From: Platerodrilus igneus
Lineage: Eukaryota > Arthropoda > Insecta > Coleoptera > Lycidae
Direction: 5' to 3'
DNA length: 64,000 nt
Assembly (NCBI GenBank): GCA_036346225.1
Contig: JARFIW010001363.1
Location: 620,001 to 684,000, forward strand
Below the pieces are notes generated by a model. The model was given only the letters and a program-made list of their open reading frames with translations. It did no database searches and was not told the origin of the DNA. Made by a program: the position numbers and the translations under genes. Shown piece after piece: positions 45,568-56,743 of the stretch (the stretch's first letter is position 1; each line of letters begins with the position of its first letter).

Positions 45568-46798
45568 ATATATAAATTACTCAAATTTAGACCAGGGTAA
45601 AAAATTAATTAACGACATCAAATAATTTTAATCACCGTGTATAAGGAATTTTATTAGATAATTCGCGTTATTAAAAACCATGGAGCATACAAATTTATTT
45701 GTTTCACTAAAAATAAGGGATTTAAATTATTTACTAGACGCTTTCTATAAAAAGAAGCAGAATTAAAATGCTCAACGTGTATTTAATTTAATTGTTCCAA
45801 GAAACAAATAGAAATTACGTGCAAAATTTATATTAATTAATTCAATTTTTAAGTAATGGGTATTAAACAATGTGTACAAATAATAAATTAATATTTACTG
45901 CGTATTCGCTAAAAATTAAAGGGTAGAAGTCAATGCCATTCATTATTATTTTAGTTGGAGTTAATTGAACCATTGTTAATAATATAATAAGCATAAAAGC
46001 CTGTAAAAATCCAGGGATAAAATACCATGAAATAAAAGCTCTGAGAATTATATTAAAACGTTAATTAGGAGCACAAACCTGCGTATTTTTAAAAGTCAAT
46101 TTTAGTTTAATTTGTTTGGATAAACATGAAAATTCTGCGTATATTGGAAACGGTCGGATAAACCGTAGCTTATATTAACGGGAAGGTTAGATGTGGGGTT
46201 ATTTAACTCAAATACGAATCCACGTGGATTGAAATAGCCCATAATACAGAGTATTGATTTGTACCACTCAGGCCAAGGTAGAAAAGGAAAAATAAAATGC
46301 TTCAAGCAGAGACACTAATAATTAAAAGCGTGATTTGTGTAGCGTCACGAGGGCTACGATTGGTTGTAATAAGATGCAGATATGAGAGGTGTAAACGTAA
46401 CGATTTCTATACAAAATTAATTAGTTATTCTCGGACGCGGTTGCGTGCCGTGTGGAAAATCTCTTAGATTTTCGATTTTGATTCAATACTTTAAACAGCC
46501 ATTTCGAATGGACCTGCACCTTGCCGAAGTTCTAAATTACTAGAACAGGTGAAATGGCTTGCGTGTTCTAATGAGCTAAAGAGCCAAACTACAGGTCCAA
46601 CTAAAGTAGTAGGGTCGTTAGTGAGGAACCAGACTAAGACAGGTCCCCGAAAGAGGGCAGCGGCTCTTTCGGTACTTCGATTGGCAGAGACCATAGGGGT
46701 CGGTATAACAGTCTAAGACACGCTACCGCGATGTGGAAGGCAACGGGAAACCACCACATTATCTGCCAAGTACACAGCGTACTTAAATTGTAACAAAC

Positions 46799-49765
46799 AT
46801 GATGGCATTCACTGGGGTAAAAATTTCCGGAGTTAAAATAGTCCTCCATTCGGATCTCCGGGAGGAGACTACTTCGGAGAATGTGATTGGAAAGTTAAAA
46901 ATAAGAGTCGGGAACATTCTGCGAGTCGGAGCGTGGAATGTTAGAAGTATGAAGCAAGTAGGTAAGCTAGAGAACCTAAAAATCGAAATGAATATGTTAT
47001 CACTAGACATAGTAGGGATCAGCGAAGTTCGGTGGTCAGAGGCGGGGGATTTTTGGAGTGGAGACTTTAGGGTAATTCATACAGGAGCAGAGGACGGAAA
47101 TTTGGGTGTGGGGATAGTTATGCGGAAAAAGATAGGATACTGTGTAGAAAATTACTTACAAAAGAACGAAAGAGTACTCATGGTTAGACTAGAATCTAAA
47201 CCGGTAAACACAGTTATAATACAAATATACATGCCCACCTCTAGCTACAGTGACGAAGAGGTAGAAGCCATCTACAAAGATATCGAAGACATATTAAGAT
47301 ACGTAAAGGACATAAAATTTAATAATTACGGGGATTTTAATGCTGTGGTAGGTGAGGGTAGAGAAGGAGCGGTAGTAGGTTTATTTGGTTTAGGCACGAG
47401 AAACGACAGGGGAAATAGGCTGGTAGAATTTTGCGACAAGAACAATTTAATCATCACAAACACATTATTTCAACATCATGCTAGAAGACGATATACGTGG
47501 AAGATGCCAGGAGATATAGGACGATATCAAATAGATAACATTCTTGTTAGACAACGGTTTAGGAATCAAGTAAAAGACTGTAGAAGCTACCCAGAAGCAG
47601 ATATAGATACTGACCACAACATCGTAATTATGAAGGCCGCACTTAAATTTAAAAATCTAAAAAAAAGGAACGCAAAAAGGCACTTGGACTTAGAGAAACT
47701 AAAAGACAAAGATATTCAAGTAAGATTCGAAAAAAAGTAAAATGAATTGCTGAATGATATCGGGAAAATATCTGAAACTAAGGAAGTAGAAACAGAATGG
47801 AATAACATTAAATCCAGCCTAGACATGGCGGCCAGAGATATTTTGGGGTATACACAAAAAGAAAATAAGAAACTATGGATAACAAAGGATATTGTGAATT
47901 TAATAGAAGTAAGACGAAAATACAAAAATAAATCAGACGAAACAGGAAAACAGAGATACAAAGCCATAAAATGGGAAATTATTCGAAAATGCAGGAAAGC
48001 TAAAGAACAATGGATTGATGAAAAGTGCAAAGAAGTACAAACTAAGATGTAAATAGGAAAGACAGACGAAGCATACAAATTAATTAGAATGAATTTTAGG
48101 GATATAAAACTGTATAGCAAAAATATAAGGGACGCACAAGGAAACGTCATTATAGAAAACGTAGAGAAAGTGAGTAGATGGCAAGAATATATAGGGAATT
48201 TATATGCAGGAGAGGAACTAACTGCATTAGAACAGGAATCAGACATTGAAAATGATGACTTGGGATATCCTATACTAAGAGACGAGTTTGAATTAGCATT
48301 AAAGAGTCTGAAAAATGGTAAGGCGCCGGGTACAGATAAGGTGCTAACAGAAACTTTAAAAGCCGCTGGACAAGCAGTAACAGAACGTCTCTTCCAACTT
48401 GTAAGCTATATGTATGAGACAGGCGAGATACCCAAAGATTTCAAACGTAGCATCATAGTAACTATACCAAAAAAGAAAGGCGCGGATAGATGTGAAAATT
48501 TTCGAACAATAAGTTTGACAGCACACGTGACAAAAATATTAACTAGAATTGTGCAAAGACGAATGGAAAACGAGCTGAAAAATACTAGAGAAGACCAATT
48601 TGGGTTTAGGCGAAACAGGAGAACACGGAAGGCTATTTTAGCTCTGAGAGTGATAATGAGAAAACAATAGAAAAGGGAATGCATGTATATAGGGTTTGTA
48701 GATCTGGAAAAAGCATTCGACAATGTAAATTGGAAAAAAATGTTTGAAATACTGAAAAAGATTGGAATGAGTTATAGGGATAGACGAATAGTACATAGCT
48801 TATACAAAGAGCAAACAGCAGTAATAGAATTAGAGCAGGAACGTAGGGAAGTAAACATTAGGAAAGGGGTGAGACAGGGATGTGCCCTTTCCCCATTGAT
48901 TTTTAACTTGTTCATAGAAGAGGCAATGAATACTGTCAAATGCAGGAAGACATTTGGAATTACTATGCAGGGACAAAAAATTGATATGCTTAGATTTGCA
49001 GATGATATAGCGGTATTAGCGTCTAGCAAGGGAGAGTTAGAAGCTGCTCCTAATGAAATGTAAACGGTTCTAACAGAGAGATACGGTATGAAAATTATCA
49101 AAACTAAAACTAAGGTTCTAGTATACAAAGGTGGGAAAAATAAATCAAAAACAAGAATACAAATAGGTAACAAGAGCTTACAAGAGGTTAAGGATTTCTG
49201 CTACCTACGAAGCCAAATAACGGAAGATGGGAAAAGCATAAAAGATATAAAACAAAGATTAGCACAAGGTCGTGCTACATTTAACAAGAAAAAGCAACTA
49301 CTGTGCTCAAAGACCACAAACATAGAAACAAGGAAAAGATTGCTTAAAACATATGTGTGGAGCACAGCACTGTACGGCTGTGAAGCCTGGACAGTAGAAG
49401 AAGCGGACAAGAAAAAGGTAGAAGCCTTTGAAATGTGGTGTTACAGGCGTATGATGAAGATATCATGGACAGACAAAGTTAAGAACGAAGAGGTACTAAA
49501 AATGGTAGGGGAAGTAAGAAATATATGGAAAACGGTAAAAAATAGGAGAGATAGGATGATAGGCCACATACTACGGCATGAGAGAATAGTGCGGAATATT
49601 TTAGAAGCAGAGATAGGAAAAAAGAGAAGAAGAGGCAGACCTAGATTAGACTACTGCACACAGATAGTAAAAGATGTAGGCTGTAGAGGTTTCGGGGAGA
49701 TGTGTAGGCTAGCCCAGAATAGAAATCAATGGAGGTACGCATCCAACCAATCCCAAGATGGATAA
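46799..49765 (+). pseudogene. RTE endonuclease/reverse transcriptase, single frame with four stops
   Basis: 989 codons in one frame, broken only by stops at 47738, 48050, 48668 and 49061. Endonuclease (first ~280 residues): RVGAWNVRSMKQVGKLENLK, GISEVRW, YMPTSSYSDEE, GDFNAVVG and DTDHNIVIM hold the usual APE-type residues. RT: GKAPGTDKV, IIVTIPKKKGA, DQFGFRRNR, YIGFVDLEKAFDNVNW (motif A), GVRQGCALSPLIFNL and RFADDIAVLA (catalytic FADD intact). The C-terminal tail has KRLLKTYVWSTALYGCEAWT and GHILRHERIVRN, as in insect RTE proteins. The break near 48668 may hide compensating indels. Recently active judging by the intact motifs, but not functional as read. Confidence 0.88.
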
Positions 49766-50014
49766 ACTAATGACGAAAAGATAACTGTGCTTAAACATGA
49801 TGATTATTATAAGTAACTACAAGAATTGGTTGGGCAAAATTCTCGAATAATGTTAAGTGTGTGAAAGGATTTACTAGAAAACCATTATTTCTGCAAATGT
49901 CTAAGTGTTGGGGGATCTTGGTAGCCACAGGTTGCTTAACCTCTTTCACTGAATCTCGGTAAAATAGGGTATAAAATTAGAAAATAATAGAAAGGGAACG
50001 AGCTGAATACACAT

Positions 50015-51067
50015 ACTCCCTGAAAAGAAGAAAAGAAGAAAAGAAGAAAACCACCAAAAATGCAAAATCAAAGTAGCTGCTTATATAACCCTACATAAAA
50101 AATAACTGAGTTGCAAGCGAATCCGTGACTTTCAGTAAACAATGGATTCCACTACTAAAAGAAATAACAAAAGAAATAACAAATGAAAATCAAATGCCCA
50201 CAATATCTAGGTAGCATTGCAAGTTTTTCCTAGGTTTTCCTTGCAATACTAACATGAAATACAGCCTACATACATGACTTCTATTTATACATAAAATAAC
50301 TAATTACATAAAAATAAACATATTAACAATTCTTGTAAAACAGCATTGGTATCTGACAAGTATAAATCCACAATAAGGTTACCTCAAAACCATATACAAT
50401 CTCCGTTGAACAGTATTGGTATCTGACAAGTGCAAACCCGCCATAGGGTCGCCTCAGATCCATATACAACCTTCATATAACAACATTGGTATCTGACAAG
50501 TGTAAACCCGCCATAGGGTCGCCTCAGATCCATATACAATGTTCATATAACAACATTGGTATCTGACAAGTGTAAACCCGCCATACAGTCGCCTCAGAAC
50601 CATGTTAAAATCTACCAAAAAGGTAACTTAAATCAAAATGAATTTTCCCCCTCAAGCCTTTCAATAATGCAATCGCACACTTCTTTAATAACCATCCTCT
50701 CAATTGTATAAATAGAAACATGTTAAAAAATGTTTTCGAATTCCAAGTTATTGAATTTATATAAAATTCACCAATAAAAATTAATCAGCTGATTTCACGT
50801 TAAGCGTATTGGCTACCTAAAGAAAGCCGATCCCAGGTCGCAACACAAATTGAAGGCAATCATTCTGTTAAACTTTAAAAATTTTTGCTTAGTATACTCA
50901 AACAAAATATTTCAAACATCAATAAATCAAAGTCACCTTCAATTTATGTCATAAATGTCAAACTTGAAGTTTTTATTATTTTGACAACGATCCTAGGTCA
51001 TGGATCGAAACGTAAATAAAGTTGATTTTAAAAACTATGAATGGTTTAATTCCCAAAGAAGATTAAC
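50015..51067. mobile_element. Element Z, 1.05-kb insertion of unknown class
   Basis: Bounded by a 12-bp duplication, CTGAATACACAT at 50003-50014 and 51068-51079. It begins ACTCCCTGAAAAGAAG with an AAGAA-rich run, contains a four-copy 70-bp tandem repeat (50341-50611), and ends with GATCCTAGGTCATGGATCGA, AATAAAG and GAAGATTAAC. No coding frame. The duplication length suits retroposition, so Z may be a SINE-like or Penelope-like non-autonomous element, but no A/B box is evident. Confidence 0.65.
50341..50611. repeat. 70-bp tandem repeat, 4 copies, in Z
   Basis: ATTGGTATCTGACAAGT recurs with unit starts at 50341, 50411, 50481 and 50551, exactly 70 apart. Copies 2-4 share CCCGCCATA..GTCGCCTCAG; copy 1 is more diverged. 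The even spacing shows few indels since duplication. Confidence 0.92.
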
Positions 51068-52954
51068 CTGAATACACATGCTGTGTGAGAATTTCAGGGA
51101 ACTATGTAGGCTAGCTCAGAATATAAATAAGTGCAGGTACTTGTCCAACCAGTTTTGAGACGGAAAACCTAATGGCTGCGAAATACCGGCAACTAATGTT
51201 GACTGTGCTAAAAGATAAATTGGAAAATATATTAAATCGCCAAATGGTAAAGTGTTGGGAGAACTTGGCAGCCACAGACTGCTTACCTCCCTTCACAACC
51301 ATTGAAGGTCGGAGAAATAGGGCATATAACTGTAAAACAATAGAAAGTGATTGAACTGCATCTAACAAGAAAGAACATCGCCTATGAGGAAAAACAACAA
51401 ACAGAATAAGAAGAAAATTGTTGAAAGCATATGTGTGGAGCACAGCACAGTATGCCTATGAAATACGGGAAGTCTGAAACGAAGACAGAAAAACGGTAGC
51501 AGCTTTCTGAAATGATGTGCTTCAGATGTATGAGGACGATAGCACGGACAGACAAAGATAATAACAAACAAGTTACAGAAATAGTAGGGAACAAGGATAT
51601 CTGGGGAAAAAGAGAAATAGTAGGGCGGAATACGTTCTAAGGCATTTTTGGGGAATAGTATGTGATATATTACAAGCACAGATAGGAAAAAAGAGGTAGA
51701 TGTAGACCTAGATCAGACAGTTATAGATGCAAACTGTGCATATTTCAGGGAAATCTGTAGGTTAGTTCAGAATAGGGAACAATGATGGTACGCGTCTAAC
51801 CAGTTCTAGGACTGAAGACCTAATGATGATGACTTTAAACAGTTTGCTCTTATATTTTGGTGATTATTGAATACTTTAAAACAGTTTGCTCTTTACGTGC
51901 AACGATACAAGTTATTATGCATTAGTGCACTTAGAAAAGAAGATACAAGGTAATAAAGTCTAGTGATATTTGCGAGTATTACTGTACCAATTATCCAAAT
52001 TTGTAACGATAAATGAACAAACAAAAGTAGGCAGTTTTGAGGTATAGCGTGAAAGAATTAGGAATTTCTTTGCTATTTTTCGGGGGTGTTAATAATCAAA
52101 TGTTATTCGTAATCGTGATTGGATCCACAAAACAAGATTTTGATATACTTAGATGAGTTCCTGAGAAGCTCTGAAACAACTTTAGATGAATGGTGGTGTA
52201 GAAAATTTTAGAAGCGTTCAGAATCAGAAGCCGTAAACATAACCCAGTTGGAATGGTGTGATTAACAAAGGACGATGTACATTGGAGCCACGAGTGCATT
52301 AACCTTCAGGTAACTTGTATAAACAACAAATTTTTAATTATAAGGTGAAATTTTCTTGTATAAGTAGAAAGGAATATTTATCAGGTTTATGTTTTTGATT
52401 ATGATGAGAATTTGGGTCTGTCTTTGAGCTCAATTAGACGAACCTGGTTAATTAACGTAAAGGGGTGGGAGATGCTCCCTTTGTACTCAGACTCAGGTCT
52501 GCAAATATTGTTAAATTAATTAGTATGCATCCTACCAGGACTTTAATTCTGGATGCAAATTAAAAATGATGACAAATTTAAACTTGAAATTTTATGATAC
52601 TGAAATTTATGCTGAAATTTAATTTTGAAATTTTAATGTATTATGAATATTGATGTAAATAGATTTAACGTTGATGTTTGTGGTAGGAATTTGTTTTTTT
52701 TTTTTATGAATGAGGATGAAAGTTTTAACTAGGCGAGCAGCCGAGGCGGAAAGAGTAAAGAGGCGAATATCAGAAGAGATTCAACAGGGCGAGAATCACA
52801 GCAAATCTGGGTGCCAAATTCGAGAGGTTCGAATATCTTTTTTTACGCTGGTGAGGTTTTTTGGAGGTTTCACAGCAACTATGACGCCCAATCTGTGGGG
52901 CTCGAATGATCAGCAGAAAGTACCAGTTCACGTGACCGAAGGTGCATTTCACAG

Positions 52955-52956
<2 letters not shown>

Positions 52957-53001
<45 letters not shown>
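52957..53001. repeat. (TA)n array between X4 and Y3
   Basis: Pure TA run. The left neighbour is the X4 3' terminus. Confidence 0.95.
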
Positions 53002-53002
<1 letters not shown>

Positions 53003-54897
53003 ATATGATCACGCCGTATTCGGTGTAATGATGTTTTTACTTCTCGCTACCGCTCTGTGTTCTAACTTCTCAATTACCTAATTTTATTATTATTATGCCA
53101 CAGCTAGCCTTTTTTAATCTACACAGAGTGCACAACGTTACGATGATCAATTTTTCTCTTCTCCACTCCTTTATGATTACCTATTTGTTTGAACTGATAA
53201 AACGAAGTCAATTAGTTCCATATAATGAAAAAAAATATTACTTACAATTTTTGAAAAATATTGAAATACACCCTTCAATCAAACAATATCATATGCATCA
53301 CTTATCCCAAAATTTATATACTTTGAATTCAATCTAAAGGCACCAAAAACTATTTTTTTTTACTAAAAGAACCTGGAACGTTCTAGTCCGCTTTATAATA
53401 TATTACGTAAGTTTAACGTATGCAATGTTTGTTGTTGACTTCATTACAAGTTTATATAAATTAAATAAATTCAGTATTGAAATTTAAATAGAAAAATATC
53501 TTAAAATTAAATAGATCTGACCTGCTACAGGTTGTTCGGGTTGTGGATCAACACCCCCTTGTTGTCCTCTTTCGTTAAACCAGTGTTTGAGTACAGTCAT
53601 CCTCGTTTTTCAAAAATTACATCGTGCTTCTTTATTTCATATGCTTTGAATCTCGCAACTCAAAATTATACCAGAATTGTACCAAAAATATAATTGTCGA
53701 TGCTGATTTGAATTGTTCTCTTGACCCAGATTTGAATTATTATCATCAACGCATACTTGAATTATTACAACTAGAAATATTCAGAAATACACCTCCAATT
53801 TGAAATGTTATATCGATCCAAATTTGAAATATTATCATCAACACATTCACAGATCCGAATTATTATATTACAGATTCGAATTGTTATATCATAGCTTCAA
53901 AGTATTCAAAAATGTTCCACTAATTCGAAGCCCTATTATTATAAATATTCCGTTTAAATAAACTACCCCACATTCTACTCACGTTAAACGGCAAAAGAAG
54001 TTTTCGTAATTGTTGCACTACTATCACTGTAACATACACTTGATATTCTATTAAATATTAAATTACGGGTTACTTTCTGGTTAGCAGTGACACAGCTTGG
54101 GCCTGCATGAGTTGTAAACTGACCCGTCTTATCATTGCTCTGTGTTATATATAGACTCTTCTTACTTACATGTGGGCTGGGTTTTCAAGCAGTCTTGCAG
54201 ATATCTCAACCAACCAGGTCTTTAATATTTCCTGCATTTCGAAGTTGTTTCTGATGTAATTTCTTCGGTTTTCTGTGTAATATTTATTTGCTGTAGATAC
54301 CTTGTTAGCTTTGCCAGACTTTGTTTTGTATAGATATCTCCGTTTGGATAATTGAGCAAAATAAATGATGTAACTTCAATGCTATTTTCGTTTTATGTAT
54401 TTTTATGCGTGTTTGAAACTGCGTTTTCTTATCAAAAATGTTTATTGTTTCCGCGTACTTGCATAAAGCTTTATTAGTTTTATCTCTTATCTTCGTATTT
54501 GTTTTATAACTAATAGACACTTCTCAACGCGTATTTAACTACATGAACTACCATTTCTTCTTAATACGCGTTCTATTGTTAAAAAATATGCTCAATGGCA
54601 TTATTTAAAATTAATAAAGGTCTATATACAGAGTGTTGAATGCTTGCTATTTACATAATGTATGAATTACCTATTTTTCTGCTAAATACACGTTCTATTG
54701 TGGTAAGATATGCTTACTTGCATCGCTTAATGCTAATTATGGACTACATACAGGGTGTTAAATGCTTGCTATTTACATAATGTACGAATTACTTAATTTT
54801 CTGCTAAACAAATGCAGTTTTTTGATTCCTATTGCAATTTATGGTTATTGCACGACCCTTGCTACTCAATACACCCCTAAACAACCCCTTATTACAG

Positions 54898-54900
<3 letters not shown>
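53002..54900 (-). mobile_element. LTR element Y3, probable
   Basis: On the minus strand it starts TTGCTGTAATAAGGGG at 54900, the Y terminus, beside (TA)n. Inside, two diverged tandem units start near 54815 and 54695 (ATTACNTAATTTTCTGCTAAA class, each with ACA.GGTGTTAAATGCTTGC). It reaches (TA)n at 53001. No PBS cassette was clear at the far end, so the full extent as one element is inferred. Confidence 0.45.
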
Positions 54901-54955
<55 letters not shown>

Positions 54956-54957
54956 AT
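54901..54957. repeat. (TA)n plus (TG)n array between Y3 and Y2
   Basis: TA run passing into a TG run. The left neighbour is the Y3 start and the right neighbour is the Y2 end. Confidence 0.95.
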
Positions 54958-54960
54958 TTA

Positions 54961-55160
54961 TTGCTGTGGTATACCCTATTCTATTTTAAGCCCCAATGTT
55001 GGTCGTCATAGTTATTGCTATGAAATGAATTTATTAAGCACCTACGGTGGGTGTCATATTTATTGCTGTGATATGCCCTATTTTAGGATTATCAAGCCTC
55101 TACAATGGAAGCCAGTTTTATTGCTATGATATTCGTCTTATTGCTGTGCTATTCGCCCCA
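54961..55160 (-). repeat. Tandem PBS/LTR-end cassettes of Y2
   Basis: The plus-strand word TTGCTRTG (the cassette end) recurs at 54961, 55015, 55063, 55121 and 55141. The first three intervals (54, 48, 58) each hold a diverged PBS-like block such as AGCCCCAATGTTGGTCGTCA. Confidence 0.7.
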
Positions 55161-56678
55161 TTTGATCTGAAATGTTAAATTAGGATTTTACCCCGACTAG
55201 CTTACTGAATAAATCTTATTGAATGAGATAAAACAATTCTAGAACATACAATATAATAATTAATAATATTTACAACACTCAAAATTTTTCTTTTTGTATA
55301 AAATATCTACATATACCAGATTTATGCTTTTCTGAAAGCCAGCAAAAATATTATTTAATTACATTTAGGGACCTTCGAACGTTCCAAGATTTTTTCCCTT
55401 GTTTTCATATTTTTAAATGACTTTTTTGATGACTTACAGATATACAATGTAAGGCAAATATTAATTCAAAAATAGTCTCTCAAAAATAAAGTGTATTAAA
55501 ATTGCTAATCTGGAATGGGTTTTGGAGTTACATCCTAGTCTAAGATCTGCATCCCCTTGTTGTGTCCGCTTTGCTTATTGGTATTTTTTGTTTGCGTTAA
55601 GACAACAACAAAATGCCGTCCCCATATAAGACTCGCCTCCCATAAATCGCTTCCAATTAAAATCGTACCGAATTAAAGTACATCCAAAATTAAACGTCCC
55701 AAATTAAAATATGTCCAAAATTAGAATATCACCAACGTAGAATATCACCAAAATTAAACGTCCCATATCAGAATGTGTCCATATTAAAATATCACCAAAA
55801 TTAGAAACCCTGTTTTGTTAATATTAGAAGTGAATTCAATTAAGTTGTTTAACTTACGTCTATCTATAGATCGGCTTATATTTCGTTGCACAAAAATCTC
55901 GCGCGTTTAAATCTCATTTGTTATAATTTTTATTTCACTAATTGCGTGAGTTTTTAATACCTTCGAGCATAGTTGTTGTTCAGTTAAATATAGACCAAAC
56001 TGTCGTTCAGTTTCTATCGTATATATGTCCTTCTTTCAATTGTTTTCATTGGCGTGTTTACAATCAAGGCTGGTACTTCTGTCTTATCTAGCAGAACTCG
56101 GAATTTGTACAAATTACCTAGTTTAAATCTTCGACAAATGCTCTGTTCATCACGTCCGCATTCAGCATATTGCAATATTATCCTAGGATTTGTAACTTTT
56201 GACTTTACATTAACACACGTATTTGATGTTTGTTAATTTATCATATAATTGAACCGTCTGGTGTTTATTTGTTTTCCACAGAATGTTGATTTTTTGAACA
56301 AATGTGTTCTTCTCAAGTCACGTAACGATTTTCTAATAATGGATTATTTAAGATGCGTTTACGTTGATATTTTCGACGTAATTGTTAAATATTTGCAATG
56401 CCAATTTATCCATGTTTCCCGGTAATTTAATTTTGATGCAATTTGTTGTGTTTTCAAATTTTATCCTTACTTGTAAACTAAACTTAGACATATTTGTGTT
56501 CTCATGCATTTAATACCGTATACTTTATATACAGTGTCCTCTTAATTGACATTATGTAGAATGACCGATTTACTCCTATAATATTTGGAATTATTTGATT
56601 TTCTTAAAGTTAAGGTTGCTTATATTTATCTTACGACCCCTATGACTTAATCTACCCTTAAACTACCCTATTATCATA

Positions 56679-56682
<4 letters not shown>
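54961..56682 (-). mobile_element. LTR element Y2: LTR plus PBS cassettes
   Basis: On the minus strand it starts TTGCTATGATAATAGGG at 56682 and follows Y1 collinearly (AAGTCATAGGGGTCGTAAGA, then CACTGTATATA near 56530, CACATTTGTTC near 56310). Near 55160-54961 there is a tandem series of cassettes, each beginning CAYAGCAA and most followed by a PBS-like TATGACNCCCAAC...GGGGCTT stretch. No coding sequence. Confidence 0.65.
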
Positions 56683-56742
<60 letters not shown>

Positions 56743-56743
56743 C
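56683..56743. repeat. (TA)n array between Y2 and LINE copy C
   Basis: Interrupted TA run with the Y2 start on its left and the LINE (TCATCATCAT) tail on its right. Confidence 0.95.

Larger units (their letters stand above)
46499..51831 (+). mobile_element. RTE-clade LINE, copy A (longest)
   Basis: Bounded by an 11-bp target-site duplication, ACTTTAAACAG at 46488-46498 and 51832-51842. The 5' UTR is 46499-46798, the coding frame 46799-49765, and the 3' region ends in a short (ATG)n tail, the usual RTE terminus. A 1.05-kb element Z (50015-51067) interrupts the 3' region. After Z comes a second 3' unit that again contains a decayed copy of the ORF end. Without Z the LINE is ~4.3 kb. RTE elements copy by target-primed reverse transcription with their own endonuclease and RT. 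Confidence 0.88.
45578..52957 (+). mobile_element. LTR element X4, split by the RTE LINE
   Basis: Starts TACTCAAATTTAGACCAGGG at 45578, eleven bases from the oppositely oriented X3 start. The first part ends at 46498 and the LTR resumes at 51832 after the LINE, in register with X1 (AGTTTGCTCTTTACGTGC, GGTAATAAAGTCTAGT, TTTTTCGGGGGTGTTAATAA). It ends with two PBS cassettes (52805-52878; 52879-52957, containing TGACGCCCAATCTGTGGGGC) and TTTCACAGAAA next to (TA)n. Non-coding. Confidence 0.78.

Noticed and set aside
47716..48246. Long minus-strand frames opposite the LINEs (also 11499-12050, 48406-48723, 48772-49173, 51111-51443)
   Set aside because: Shadows of the RTE coding strand. The sense strand carries all RT and endonuclease motifs.
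50341..50611. CRISPR-like array
   Set aside because: Units are contiguous 70-bp repeats without unique spacers, in a eukaryotic TE context.
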